Origin: Romanomermis culicivorax
Taxonomy: Eukaryota > Nematoda > Enoplea > Mermithida > Mermithidae
Assembly: GCA_963922205.1 (NCBI GenBank)
Contig: CAWUHX010000117.1
Span: 310,001-374,000 of the forward strand
Direction: 5' to 3'
Length of the DNA: 64,000 nucleotides
The translations under genes were made by a program, and so were the position numbers. Positions within the stretch are counted from its first letter, which is position 1. The number at the start of each line of letters is the position of its first letter. This document shows, one piece after another, positions 23,601 to 32,335 of this stretch. A model generated the notes under the pieces. The model was not told the origin of the DNA. It worked only from the letters and a program-made list of their open reading frames with translations, and did no database searches.

Positions 23601-26600
23601 ATGATGCAAAATAAGGTTGATTTCCTTTGGAGCATAATGAAGGTTCAAATTGTACTTCAGGAATGTGTTCATACAAGGTAGAGATGCAACCTGTTAAACA
23701 AACTATGGATTGAGGTGGAATAACAACATTTTCACTCAAGTAGACTCCACCACGTAATGCTATTGGTACATGTACCATACCAATGCATGGAATTGTTTCA
23801 TTTCTGAATTTTACAAATGATTTCTCCCATGAGAGAGTAATTTGATTAAATCGGCCAAAGAAATTAGTGCCTAGTATTAGATCGGCAGTACAATTATCTT
23901 GTACATGAACCAGTATGGTTCCTTTTACATCTGCAACTTTTATTGTGATATATATAGCACCTTTGATTTGTATTTCCAATCCATTTGCTGCAATCGGCTT
24001 GGTTGCAGTTTTTATCATTGAAATGTCATCAAGTTGAGAGACAAGACTGGAGTCAATAAGAGAGTACACAGCTCCAGTATCTAAGAGAGCTAGAACTGGA
24101 ATTTTTCCATTCAACAAAACTTTCATGTAAGGAGTCCGTTTTTGACTGGTGATATAATTTATTGCAACTTGTGTTTCAATCACTTGATGAAAATCAACTT
24201 GATCTTTCTCTTTTTCATATTTTAAAAGAAATGGAATTTTTCGTTTTTTACTCCTAATGTGAGCAAGCTTGAGAAGATTTGCTCCTAGGGGTAATTCATC
24301 TGCACTTGCAGGGCTAGGTGATTTTCTAATGAGCTCAGCTTTATATCGCAGCAAGCATATGTAAGCAATATATCCAATGGCAAGAAGGATAAGACAAACA
24401 ATAAAAATATTGCAGATGAGCTGTACAGGCCCACGTAATAAGTTAGTAAAACCATCTACAAAATTTCTTTGAGAATCATAGACAACATGTTCGAAAAATT
24501 TACCAGCAGATGTTAATCCATTTTTAATATCAGGACTTGTATCAGATAGTGCCTGATACAAAGTTTGTGGATTAAGTGACATAGAAGTAGCATAAGAGAT
24601 CATCTTTTCCAGCATTTTCTCTATTTGCTGTGTCTTATATATGTACTGTTTCAAGAAGATAATTTCATTTGATGCTTTTGACAGCTTATCATGAAAAAGA
24701 GCAGGAGTGTCAAATTGATAAATATTAGTATGTCCTTTCCAATTTAATTCTATAGGGATTTCATTCACATAGGTGATACCAGATTTAGTTATCCAAGTAT
24801 TATTTTTCTTAAAAATTCCTACAGTGTGATGCTGACAATCTACTTGAGGACTATAATCAGTAAGATCATTACTTCCAGGAGAAACAAACATCAGATTTCC
24901 CATGTATCTGACGGGTACATATTTATAACAGACATTGTCTACTTTGTAGTCATAGAAAATTTCTGTGACATTAACTTTCATGCATGGCCATACTGTGAGT
25001 GCTTCTCCAGTAAATTCTGCAATAATGTCATCTCTTTGCAAGAAGGCACGGGCACCCATAGTACTATCAAAACGTAACATTTGCCAAATAAGATCAACAT
25101 ATCTTTGAACATATCGACACATCTCAAGCCAAACATGGCGAAAATTATCCATTTCATTTTTGAAGATTTTAATCTCCAAAAAATTCAATTTGGCATTAAC
25201 AGGATCAGCTGTTTGTGATCTAAAAAGAGAAATTCTTATTCTGTCTTTTGGAACCTGGTGTATTTTTAAGAGAATACCTTGTGGAGTTCGCAACACATTT
25301 TGAATGCTTGGACATCTTCTGTATGCAGAACCCAATTTGAAAGCACCTTGCAAATCTTCGATTATGACAAAAGTTGAACTGAGTATAGCAGAATAATTTC
25401 CTTTAAAAACATAAGGGCATATATCAGTTACATTCCTTTCATCCCAAATAATAGTGCCATCAGGTGTGTTGCATTGGCCTGCCATAGCTTTGCAGCCACC
25501 AGCATCACCAAGGTCAGTAAGCATATTTTCTCCATCCCAACTAGCCACTTGACCTTGTTCAATTATCAGGTTTGTTACAGTTTTGCATATGTCTTTACAG
25601 CACCATTCAAAAGAAGGTGTAAGACTGTTATTAGTTGACCAAAGTTTATTTCCTATTCTTTTCAAGGATTGATGGGAATAGGATTTACTTTCAAATACAT
25701 TTTTGCACTCAGTTGCACTAATTTGTTCACTCTTTACTGCGTCTTGAATTATGGTTTTTGATCCAAAGAATCCACTATTGGTGCATAATGTTCTTGAACA
25801 TTTTAGACATTTGTATGCTTGAGAAAGTTGAGGTTCTTGCCGAGGAATGTAAACAGATACATTCAAATGAGCTACTGATGCAAGCTTTTCAGGAGCAATG
25901 CATTTCATAGTTTTTGTAATATTAATTGCATGTCCACTTCTAGATGTTCCACAGATCTGGAACTGGGGGTGACATTTTATTGGAATGATTAAATAGTTCA
26001 GTAAGATTAAAAGAAACATTATATAAGTGAAGTATTTTACATAAATTAAGATAAACGAATCATGTGACAATGATTTTTGTGCACTTCTTTTGCTTTTCTC
26101 TGCATTTCCATTGCAAAATAAGACTGCTTTGTCATTCTGTGACTTAAATAATAACAAATTCAAAAAGATAAGAAGGAAATAAGAGAGAAAGTTTGTAGTT
26201 TTTTTACTGTTTAAAGCGTAACGCCTTTCTTCTTCAATTTGGTCGATATAACCTTGGGCTTCCTCTTGTAAACGAGCTTTTTCCGCCAAATCTTTTGTGG
26301 TCTCCAGCTGATGTTTGATCAGCCCATACATTGTAGGCAATTTGATCATAGGCCAGGTATATGGGTAATCTTCGAAGCCATCCGGAGTTTCGAACGGGTA
26401 ACTCTGATGTTCCATACTAGTTTTTGGTGTCAAGTCACCTTCCTCTGCTGGATTGCCTAAGTTTTCAAATCCACTCAGGGAGAACAATTCTAAATCATCT
26501 TTTACTTTGCAATAAAGATCTGCATTTTTCTCTTCATATCCACAAGTAACTCCATAGGTCTCGAGGACAGAAGTTTCAGCTATTTTTGCTTCAGATTCAG

Positions 26601-26625
26601 GAGAAGCATAATCAGGAATAGCTCT
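20683..26625 (-). CDS. env-pol: Env-protease-RT-RNase H-integrase polyprotein of element B
   Basis: About 1,981 stop-free codons; residue numbers below count from the Met-like codon at 26487. Hydrophobic segments lie at about 99-114 and 144-170. The second acts as a signal or anchor before a Cys-rich ectodomain (about 171-685: ICGTSRSGH, FEWCCKDICKTVTNL, GQVASWDG, CPYVFKGNYS). A transmembrane helix spans 688-713. Retropepsin follows with LLDTG at 801-805 and ILGTNF at 871-876. RT has YLDD at 1221-1224. RNase H has FILQTDAS, TDHTAVK and NADALSR. Integrase has an HHCC site (about H1592, H1607, C1619, C1622) and the catalytic triad D1654, D1714, E1750. There is no frame break between env and pol, so they would be made as one chain unless spliced. 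The frame is separated from the upstream protease only by a TAA (26626-26628). Confidence 0.92.
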   Translation of the reverse strand, partial: RAIPDYASPESEAKIAETSVLETYGVTCGYEEKNADLYCKVKDDLELFSLSGFENLGNPAEEGDLTPKTSMEHQSYPFETPDGFEDYPYTWPMIKLPTMYGLIKHQLETTKDLAEKARLQEEAQGYIDQIEEERRYALNSKKTTNFLSYFLLIFLNLLLFKSQNDKAVLFCNGNAEKSKRSAQKSLSHDSFILIYVKYFTYIMFLLILLNYLIIPIKCHPQFQICGTSRSGHAINITKTMKCIAPEKLASVAHLNVSVYIPRQEPQLSQAYKCLKCSRTLCTNSGFFGSKTIIQDAVKSEQISATECKNVFESKSYSHQSLKRIGNKLWSTNNSLTPSFEWCCKDICKTVTNLIIEQGQVASWDGENMLTDLGDAGGCKAMAGQCNTPDGTIIWDERNVTDICPYVFKGNYSAILSSTFVIIEDLQGAFKLGSAYRRCPSIQNVLRTPQGILLKIHQVPKDRIRISLFRSQTADPVNAKLNFLEIKIFKNEMDNFRHVWLEMCRYVQRYVDLIWQMLRFDSTMGARAFLQRDDIIAEFTGEALTVWPCMKVNVTEIFYDYKVDNVCYKYVPVRYMGNLMFVSPGSNDLTDYSPQVDCQHHTVGIFKKNNTWITKSGITYVNEIPIELNWKGHTNIYQFDTPALFHDKLSKASNEIIFLKQYIYKTQQIEKMLEKMISYATSMSLNPQTLYQALSDTSPDIKNGLTSAGKFFEHVVYDSQRNFVDGFTNLLRGPVQLICNIFIVCLILLAIGYIAYICLLRYKAELIRKSPSPASADELPLGANLLKLAHIRSKKRKIPFLLKYEKEKDQVDFHQVIETQVAINYITSQKRTPYMKVLLNGKIPVLALLDTGAVYSLIDSSLVSQLDDISMIKTATKPIAANGLEIQIKGAIYITIKVADVKGTILVHVQDNCTADLILGTNFFGRFNQITLSWEKSFVKFRNETIPCIGMVHVPIALRGGVYLSENVVIPPQSIVCLTGCISTLYEHIPEVQFEPSLCSKGNQPYFASSVSNVENKTIPVQAMNTSNEPLTLYKNSKLGNVKCFKSAQEAQHEHRLVTKQWLRENVIVPQSLPEEEKQNLFALLEAYPDLYALDKKDTGRTTLVHHKIITGESLPIRNYPFRTAPKEKEIIVAEVKALEEKGIISKSTSPWSTNVVLVRKKDGGHRLCIDFRKLNSVTKKDVYPLPRIDDILDTLNNMKYFTTLDQANAYWTIPISPEDKEKTAFTTPVGLFEFNYLPFGLCNAPATFQRLMDLLLSGLQWNICLVYLDDILVFGKDHKEMLDRLKIILDRLYEGGLKLRIDKCKFSQKEVEYLGHIISQDGIKPDTKKIEAVENMMPPKNVKEVKSFLGVISYYRKFIPKCAQISNPLTKLLKKGQDFKWEERENKAFEELKKKLMQEPILMHPDFTKQFILQTDASKEGIGAVLSQIGKDDLEHPIAFASRALKPAEKNYPITELETLAVVEFVKYFRCYLYQQEVKVETDHTAVKTVLEKENASARINRWGYALAGTKLDIRPRKGSKNANADALSRNPNPIAKQSYDIDNEENYRPSVKDNSVVCLNTDHQEIDLKSLQQNDPELKEVINNIRKGCLPSEHVKSFCLENEILFLNKNGIKKIIIPQSMKKLIIESNHDDELAGHFGAKKTIQLISKRYHWNTLHKDVQLYCKMCKKCQINKPVRHKIKANLKPILTSGPFDRMAVDCMGPLPMTENGNRFIVVFIDHFTKYVEAFAVSNITAETIAKIFITKIVCRHGAPQILQSDRTSDFTSDLMKEITKLMGVHKIHTTAYHPIANGEVERSNQTIATRIRMYVDKNQTDWDEHLPYAVFSTNIHTNASTQFSPFEVIYGRVPKLPIDVVINHTQPLYFLDLATYDAEVKKHFTMALNIVQEQIEKAQSAYKKVYDKKAKNVDYRVNDLVLKESEIIKKGLIKKLMPIYEEPYKVKAINYPNLEIENPTGTNGVEVIHVNRTKPYYGRTPQIIE

Positions 26626-27821
26626 TTAAGTATTTGAAGTCACAGGAGCATATAGCATGCCACTAGCTTCGACAGGAATAGATTTAAATGTGATCGTAGA
26701 GTTCAACCCATTAAATTGGACATTTTCGAAATTAGACAGGAAATTTGAACCCAGAATAATTTGAGCTAGAGCTTTCTTTTGAATATATACCAAAAGTTTT
26801 ATGTCAACATCTTCAACTTTTATGTTTATATAGGCTGACCCTATCAAATCAATCTTTCGGCCATTTGCTGCCATTAATTCAATATTAGTCCTCAGAATTT
26901 GTACTTGAGGAACTTTTTGGATGATTTCCAAATCAACTATAGATAAGACAGCTCCAGTATCAATTAAAGCATAGGCTGTGCTGTGATTATTCAAAAGAAC
27001 TCTTACGTAAGAAACTCTACTACTGAAACGATCATTGTACCATGAAATCGGGCAGATCAAAATCTTAGTTGGTTCCTTACTCTTATCTTTCGATACTTTC
27101 ATTTTCGAAATTTGTTTCTTTGTTGCCTCATCACTGAACAAATTTTCTTGAACAATCAATGGTTCCTGAACAGCATTCGATAAAACCAAATCCTGTGCGA
27201 CGACTTCAGTTGCACCAATCGGGATGTCATTGGAATGCGTCAAAACGAAGTTTTCGGCTGATGATTGTGAAACCATCTGGGGGTCCTCATCAGCATTTTC
27301 TTGCAAAGCGTGTCGTGGACAAAAACAACACGTGCAAACAGGAGCTGAATTTACAAATAAAGATTCCTCATGGTCACATGGTTCTTTGAGATTTTGGAGA
27401 TTTTCATCATCACAATCAATGTTAGGAATGTGATTTTGTTTGTTAATGCAAGTGACAATGTCACTCCTCACTGGAATTCTCTTTTGAAAAGGTTTTCTAC
27501 TTTCATTCTGTGGAAATTTTGATCCACGTCTCTCAAAATTATAAGTAGACTGTAAATTTCTTTGAGAAAAAGATTGATTCTGCCAACCATTTCTAAAACT
27601 ATGACTCTTACCATCATCTCGTTTTGGCAGCTTGCAACGCAAGTTGTTGTGGCCAGTCTTGCCACAATTGCTGCACGGAATCGGACATTCAACAGTACGA
27701 TGTCCGACATGACCACAAATTTGTCACGTTCGATTATTAGAAAAATCGACGGTCTTTTTTGTGCAGTCGAGAGACTTGTGCCTAACATCGCCGCAATAAT
27801 CGCAAGGGCGGTATTTCCCAT
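26626..27821 (-). CDS. Zinc knuckles plus first retropepsin (protease a) of element B
   Basis: In the -1 frame relative to gag. The first part encodes CDYCGDVRHKSLDC, then a knuckle whose first Cys codon is TGA (27724-27726, followed by QICGHVGHRTVEC), then CSNCGKTGHNNLRC. After a linker comes a retropepsin domain with VRVLLNNHSTAYALIDTG and IILGSNFL near the end. It is a paralogue of the protease downstream of env, so the two proteases bracket env. An isolated stop TAA at 26626-26628 lies in frame with the env-pol frame downstream. The true start is uncertain; it is probably reached by frameshifting from gag. Confidence 0.75.
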
Positions 27822-27827
27822 TTGGTT

Positions 27828-28868
27828 TCAGGGGATAGAATGTTGGCCGTGAGTATTGATGCTGCCGTTGCTGTTGGACAACAGCGCCGCAACTCCAGCA
27901 ACTAAATCTTTAAACTGAGTTGCCGTCATTTCTCGAGGGAATTGAATAGTATTTCTTTCTAAAGTATTACAGACTAAGTTGTTGGTGCTGTGTGAATTTT
28001 GTAACTCATCTCTCATTATTTGAGATTCAATATATCTAGAAGCTTTAAGAGCATCTTCCAGAGACACAAATTCACGAAACTTCACAGCCTCTCTAATATC
28101 AGGAAAGAGTCCTCTCAAAAATATAGGTTTGATGATAGTTTCTCGAGCATGTTCAGTCAAATTTGGATATGCAAGTTTGCTCAGTTTTTTCAACTGATCC
28201 AGAAATTCAATAACAGTCTCAGTACGCTTCTGTTTTCTATCAAATATGATTTGTTGGTGGACATCACTGTCTCTGTCTTCAGGAAATGCTCTCATTAATT
28301 CTGTCACAAAATCTGCATAACTTCTAGGAGGGTTCAGTCCCTTTTTGAGGCTCCTGAAAGTAGCTTGAGCAGATCCAATAAGATTAGATTCAAGAAGAGC
28401 AATTTTATAGATATCTGTTGCATTGGTCATCCCTTGCAGAGTCAAATACTGCTCAAATTTTTCAATCCAATCAGGAAAAGATTCTCCAATTGTACCAGAG
28501 AAACATGGAGGTGGTTTGAATGCAAACATGGAGTTAAAACGATATCCTGTCATTTTATTATCTTCAGCATTTTCATTAACTAAATGTCTTGTCTCATCTA
28601 ATTTTACATCAAGTCGATGCAATTGTTCAGTCAGAGGATCAGCCATGTCCTTGAATGCTCTTTTTATAGCATTATCGAGTTCAGCTTCAGTCATTTTTGT
28701 GATTGACTTGAAATTTTTACGGCCAATTTCAATAAGAGCCGATTTTTTAGCTTCAGAAATAATCCTTTCAAAGTGCTGACTTTGAGTAAGCTTAGGAGTA
28801 CTTTGTGTCGAAGATGAGTATTCAGTTTCAGAATCAGAATCCACTGTACGTTTATGTGACGTTTTCAA
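27828..28868 (-). CDS. gag: gag capsid of element B
   Basis: 346 codons from the ATG at 28866-28868. The N-terminal third is charged (many Lys/Glu, Ser/Thr-rich start). The capsid part begins about residue 115 (FKPPPCFSGTIGESFPDW) and includes YKIALLESNLIGSAQATF, DRDSDVHQQIIFDRKQ and IIKPIFLRGLFPDI, collinear with element A gag. The stop TGA falls just before the zinc-knuckle segment, which continues in the -1 frame. That is the classic geometry for programmed -1 frameshifting, although no textbook slippery heptamer is obvious at the overlap. Confidence 0.9.
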   Translation of the reverse strand: MKTSHKRTVDSDSETEYSSSTQSTPKLTQSQHFERIISEAKKSALIEIGRKNFKSITKMTEAELDNAIKRAFKDMADPLTEQLHRLDVKLDETRHLVNENAEDNKMTGYRFNSMFAFKPPPCFSGTIGESFPDWIEKFEQYLTLQGMTNATDIYKIALLESNLIGSAQATFRSLKKGLNPPRSYADFVTELMRAFPEDRDSDVHQQIIFDRKQKRTETVIEFLDQLKKLSKLAYPNLTEHARETIIKPIFLRGLFPDIREAVKFREFVSLEDALKASRYIESQIMRDELQNSHSTNNLVCNTLERNTIQFPREMTATQFKDLVAGVAALLSNSNGSINTHGQHSIP

Positions 28869-29440
28869 GAATTAGACCCAAACAACAATAAAACACACTC
28901 GATTTTTCAAGTGAATAACAATAATTACACCAGAATTGAGTGTAAAAAAAATTTATGCTCCAAAATACTCTCAGGTTTTACTGAACCTTTTCAAGGATAA
29001 CCTTGAGTAAAATTCTATGGGTTTTACTGAACCTTTTATTTTAGGATAACCCTCAATGAAAACAATGAGTTTTACTGAACCTTTATTAGGATTACTCACA
29101 AAATATTGAGTTTTACTGAACCTTTTCAAGGATTACTCACAAAATATTGAGTTTTACTGAACCTTTATAAGGATTACTCAAAAATAACTTGGAAATAGAG
29201 TGACCGGTTTCTAAATTCCAAGAACAGTTGACTAAATGAAATGTCAACTTCTAAATTCTATTCAAAATTTGAATGAAAATATCAGATCCAAAACAAGTTC
29301 TTAAGCAGACTTGTATTCTAACCAGACAATTTAACGCCTTTATCTGAAATTAGAAAATTAGGATCACAGGAGCAAAGAAAAATGAATTAACTTCAAAATA
29401 TAATCAGAAGAATGTATTCTTCTCTTTGGGGGCCTTAAAA
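28869..29440 (-). repeat. Leader of element B with short tandem repeats
   Basis: Untranslated region between the primer-binding site and gag. On the plus strand, 28970-29190 holds five copies of a roughly 45-base unit with the core GTTTTACTGAACCTTT and GGATTACTC. The remainder is AT-rich with nothing recognised. Confidence 0.7.
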
Positions 29441-29456
29441 TTTGCAGCCTCGCCAA
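29441..29456 (-). promoter_or_regulatory. Primer-binding site of element B
   Basis: On the minus strand TGGCGAGGCTGCAAA lies four bases after the end of the 5' LTR. The first 11 bases equal those of element A, implying a shared tRNA primer. Confidence 0.7.
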
Positions 29457-29459
29457 CTT

Positions 29460-30531
29460 TGTCAGGGTCTAAGTTCTTAAAAGAAAACTAGGTAGGAGTA
29501 CTGTAAGGATAACACAATTTGATATGCAGGTATTTGGCCCCTGAATACTTATGTCCTTGGGTAGTTTAACAAGTGGATTTGTAATTTTAAGATTTATTGG
29601 AAACTTATCAAATTTAATATACACTAGTACATACTTGGAAATGAATAGGGGGTGAACCTATTCTTCGGGTACTGTTGGCGGTACATATCTATCGATATAA
29701 TGATATATATATAGAAATAAGTAAACGATTCCAATAAATGAACGAAATAAAATGCAGTAATGAACTGAACTGGACTGAAGATACTGAACTGAACGAGCTA
29801 GAATGGACTGAACTGGAATTGAACGAGCTAGAATGGACTGAACCAGAATTGAACGAGCTAGAATGGACTGAACCAGAATTGAACAAGCTAGAATGGACTG
29901 AACCAGAATTGAACGAGCTAGAATGGACTGAACCAGAATTGAACTGAGGATAAGAGTTACAGGCTCTTATATACAGCTTTTCATGCTAGATTGGTTTAAT
30001 TAACTTCTGCTATCTTATCTTTTGATTAATGTTTGTTTTTGTTTATTTCACACCATATGTGTGTGCTCTAGCAGGAGCAAAGGTTACTGTATTTTTATCT
30101 AAGAGGTCTAGGCGATTATTTGCCTCTTTTGACCCATCTGCTTCCATTTCTGGTAGTTCATCTTGTTTTAGGAGGCCTGTGTTTAAGATCGGCCATAACT
30201 CCCATTTATTTTATACAACATATATTTTTGAACCCTTAGAGGATTCCATATGGTCGGAACCTTTTGATACTTACTTTGTACAGTATTTTTATTTTCCACT
30301 GAACCGATATTTCAAGGTTCATTAGGTTTATAAGTTATCTTTAGAGATTAGGTTTGCATGATTGATAATATTTTCAGTTTGGTTCCATATGTGCAAAATT
30401 TAAGTGAAGCGATAAAAATTAAGATAATAATAAAATAACTACAGTAGGAATTGACTTGAATCGCGAAATTTACATGCTTTTCTCACAAACACTACTAAAA
30501 TTTATGTTTGAATTTTCACTTTTGCTTGACA
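29460..30531 (-). repeat. 5' LTR of element B
   Basis: Same length as 19492-20563 with about nine substitutions. The five 30-bp minisatellite units are at 29789-29938. The right flank 30532-30535 (ggag) repeats the left flank 19488-19491. Confidence 0.95.
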
Positions 30532-30535
30532 GGAG

Positions 30536-31013
30536 GATGAAGAAGAAGAAGGTGAAATTCTGGACTCTGAGAGCCAGACAGTGGAGGAAAAAGACTCAGA
30601 CTCAGCAGCGAGAAATTGAGGAGGAGAAAATCCAGACTCAAATAGATGAAGCTGCAACAAAAATGTCCGGAATTGATGTCAGACTGGATAGGATGCAAGA
30701 AGCACTCCAGGAGATACCTGTCGAAGCTAAGGATGCTAAAGATCATGATGAGCAAGCAAAGCAGGAGGCCCTTCAGGCCAAAATACAAGAGCAGAGAAGG
30801 CTGACACAGCAGGAATTCCTGCGTCAGAGGGCACTTCAAAAGAAGTTGAAGGAGCAGGCTTTGGCCGACAATAGCTCAGATTCAGCCATAGCAGCAACAG
30901 AGCTGAAGAAACGGGGAAAGATCACTCAGGAAGGAATCCCTGGAGTGTATTGGCCCGAAAAAGTTCAGCAGATGTTGGATAAGGAATGTCGGAAAAATTT
31001 ATCCAACACTTAG
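30536..31013 (+). pseudogene. Acidic and coiled-coil coding remnant (right part of the locus split by B)
   Basis: The sequence first encodes a short Asp/Glu-rich stretch in the frame that continues the acidic run ending at 19491. It then shifts to a frame running to TAA 31011-31013, which encodes a long Gln/Glu/Lys/Ala-rich segment (for example EALQAKIQEQRRLTQQEFLRQ) predicted to be coiled coil. Bases before 30532 in that open frame belong to the LTR of B and are not part of the gene. The function is unknown. Confidence 0.5.
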
Positions 31014-31076
31014 GCTGAGAAAAGGTAAGACGTAGGCAAAGGCTAAGTAAGGCCAGAGCACATAGACTTGCAGCAC

Positions 31077-31515
31077 GCCAGCAGAGTTTCAGCACATGAT
31101 GGAAAGAGTTTTGCATCCATATGTATGGAAGATCTGTCTAGTATATATAGATGATATTATAGTTTTTTCAAATACATTTGAGGAACATTTGGTTAATTTA
31201 GAGCTAGTCCTATAAGCTCTAAGAAAGGCTCATTTGACCTTGAAACCGGAGAAGTGTGAATTTCTCACAGAGAGAGTCCATTTTTTAGGACATATCTTAA
31301 ATTTGGATGGAGCTTCCCCAGATCCAAAAAAGGTCGAAGCTATTAATGATTTCCCATTCACAGAGTCTAAATGAAAGTTATAGAGGTTTCTAGGAATGCT
31401 CCAATGGTGTAAAAAATTTATACCAGGGTTAGCTAAACATGCTGAACCTTTATACAAGTTAACTGGGAAGAACTCTGTTTAGGAAATTACAGAGGTTCAC
31501 CATCAGGCTTTAAAC
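31077..31515 (+). pseudogene. Reverse transcriptase fragment, second copy
   Basis: Nearly identical in DNA to 17424-17723 but retains about 160 bp missing there. Conceptual translation shows [43 protein letters not shown] and FLGMLQWCKKFIPG-like motifs with stops. It bounds the decayed locus on its right as 17424-17723 does on its left. Confidence 0.75.
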
Positions 31516-32217
31516 ATGCTGAACCTCCTTAAGCCAGTTTTCCATTGAGAGTACCCTCAGTTAGAAAAGCCCTTGAACCCTTAAGGTCAGGGCCAATTAG
31601 GGGATTTAGGTTGACAATTGGGTCCCCTACAGTAAGCCATTCCACGAGTGGCACAGTCCCTCATTCTCAGTGAATGAGGATGCTCGAAAATCAATTTTCC
31701 GAACATTTATTTCTAGAATTAGATTCCAATTTTGTGTTCAAGAGTCGTATTTTCTAGAATTTCACTTGAAAAATTCTAAAATCTGTAATTTATTTGTAAA
31801 CTCTCATTAACTTGATCGAAAATATATGAGTAAGAAGAGTATAAATTTCGGAAAGATATTTCCATGAAGCTTTTGAATTGATTTTACGTTAGCAAAGGAA
31901 TAATCGCATCATAAAGCATAGAGACTTGACGTATTGATCTTTCTCAAAAGGAAAAAATGTGAATCTTCATAAAATATTATAATAAAATGTTGAAGATTAC
32001 CAATTAAAACATGAGATACTACGTTTAAGATGATGAAAACTATTATGGATTAAGTGATAAATGAAGGTAGATATGATAAAAGCCGCGCCTGAGCTACTTA
32101 ATGAATGATGATGATTATTAAAGGAAAATTTTGAGATTTGGACATCCTAAAATGCATCAAAATGGATCTTTTTAATATGAAAACCCCAAATTTTTCTTCC
32201 ACATTTGTGGAAAGACC
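31516..32217. other. Intergenic, dispersed repeat only
   Basis: No gene is seen. Bases 32025-32217 match, in inverted orientation, about 51089-51315 (shared AGCTACTTAATG/CGCCTGAGC and ATGATGAAAACTATT features), so this is part of a dispersed repeat. Confidence 0.5.
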
Positions 32218-32335
32218 TCAAAAATTTTTTCTACATTCCAGATTTTTTTTCCACATTATAGTGCAAATGTGGAAAAAAACAGTGCTAAGCGCATTTTCGA
32301 TGACAGATCTGGCACTGTTCGGAATGATCTGGCAT

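Larger units (their letters stand above)
19492..30531 (-). mobile_element. Element B: 11-kb Ty3/Gypsy-type element with env inside the pol frame
   Basis: It is flanked by identical-length 1,072-bp LTRs (TGTCAGGG...CTTGACA on the plus strand) and the duplication ggag (19488-19491 and 30532-30535). The genes lie on the minus strand in the order gag, zinc knuckles plus protease a, env, protease b, RT, RNase H, integrase. I count about nine differences between the LTRs, so the insertion is young. Pol retains all catalytic residues checked. The only coding faults seen are a TGA at 27724-27726 and a TAA at 26626-26628, either of which could be read through or be a real lesion. Confidence 0.95.
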
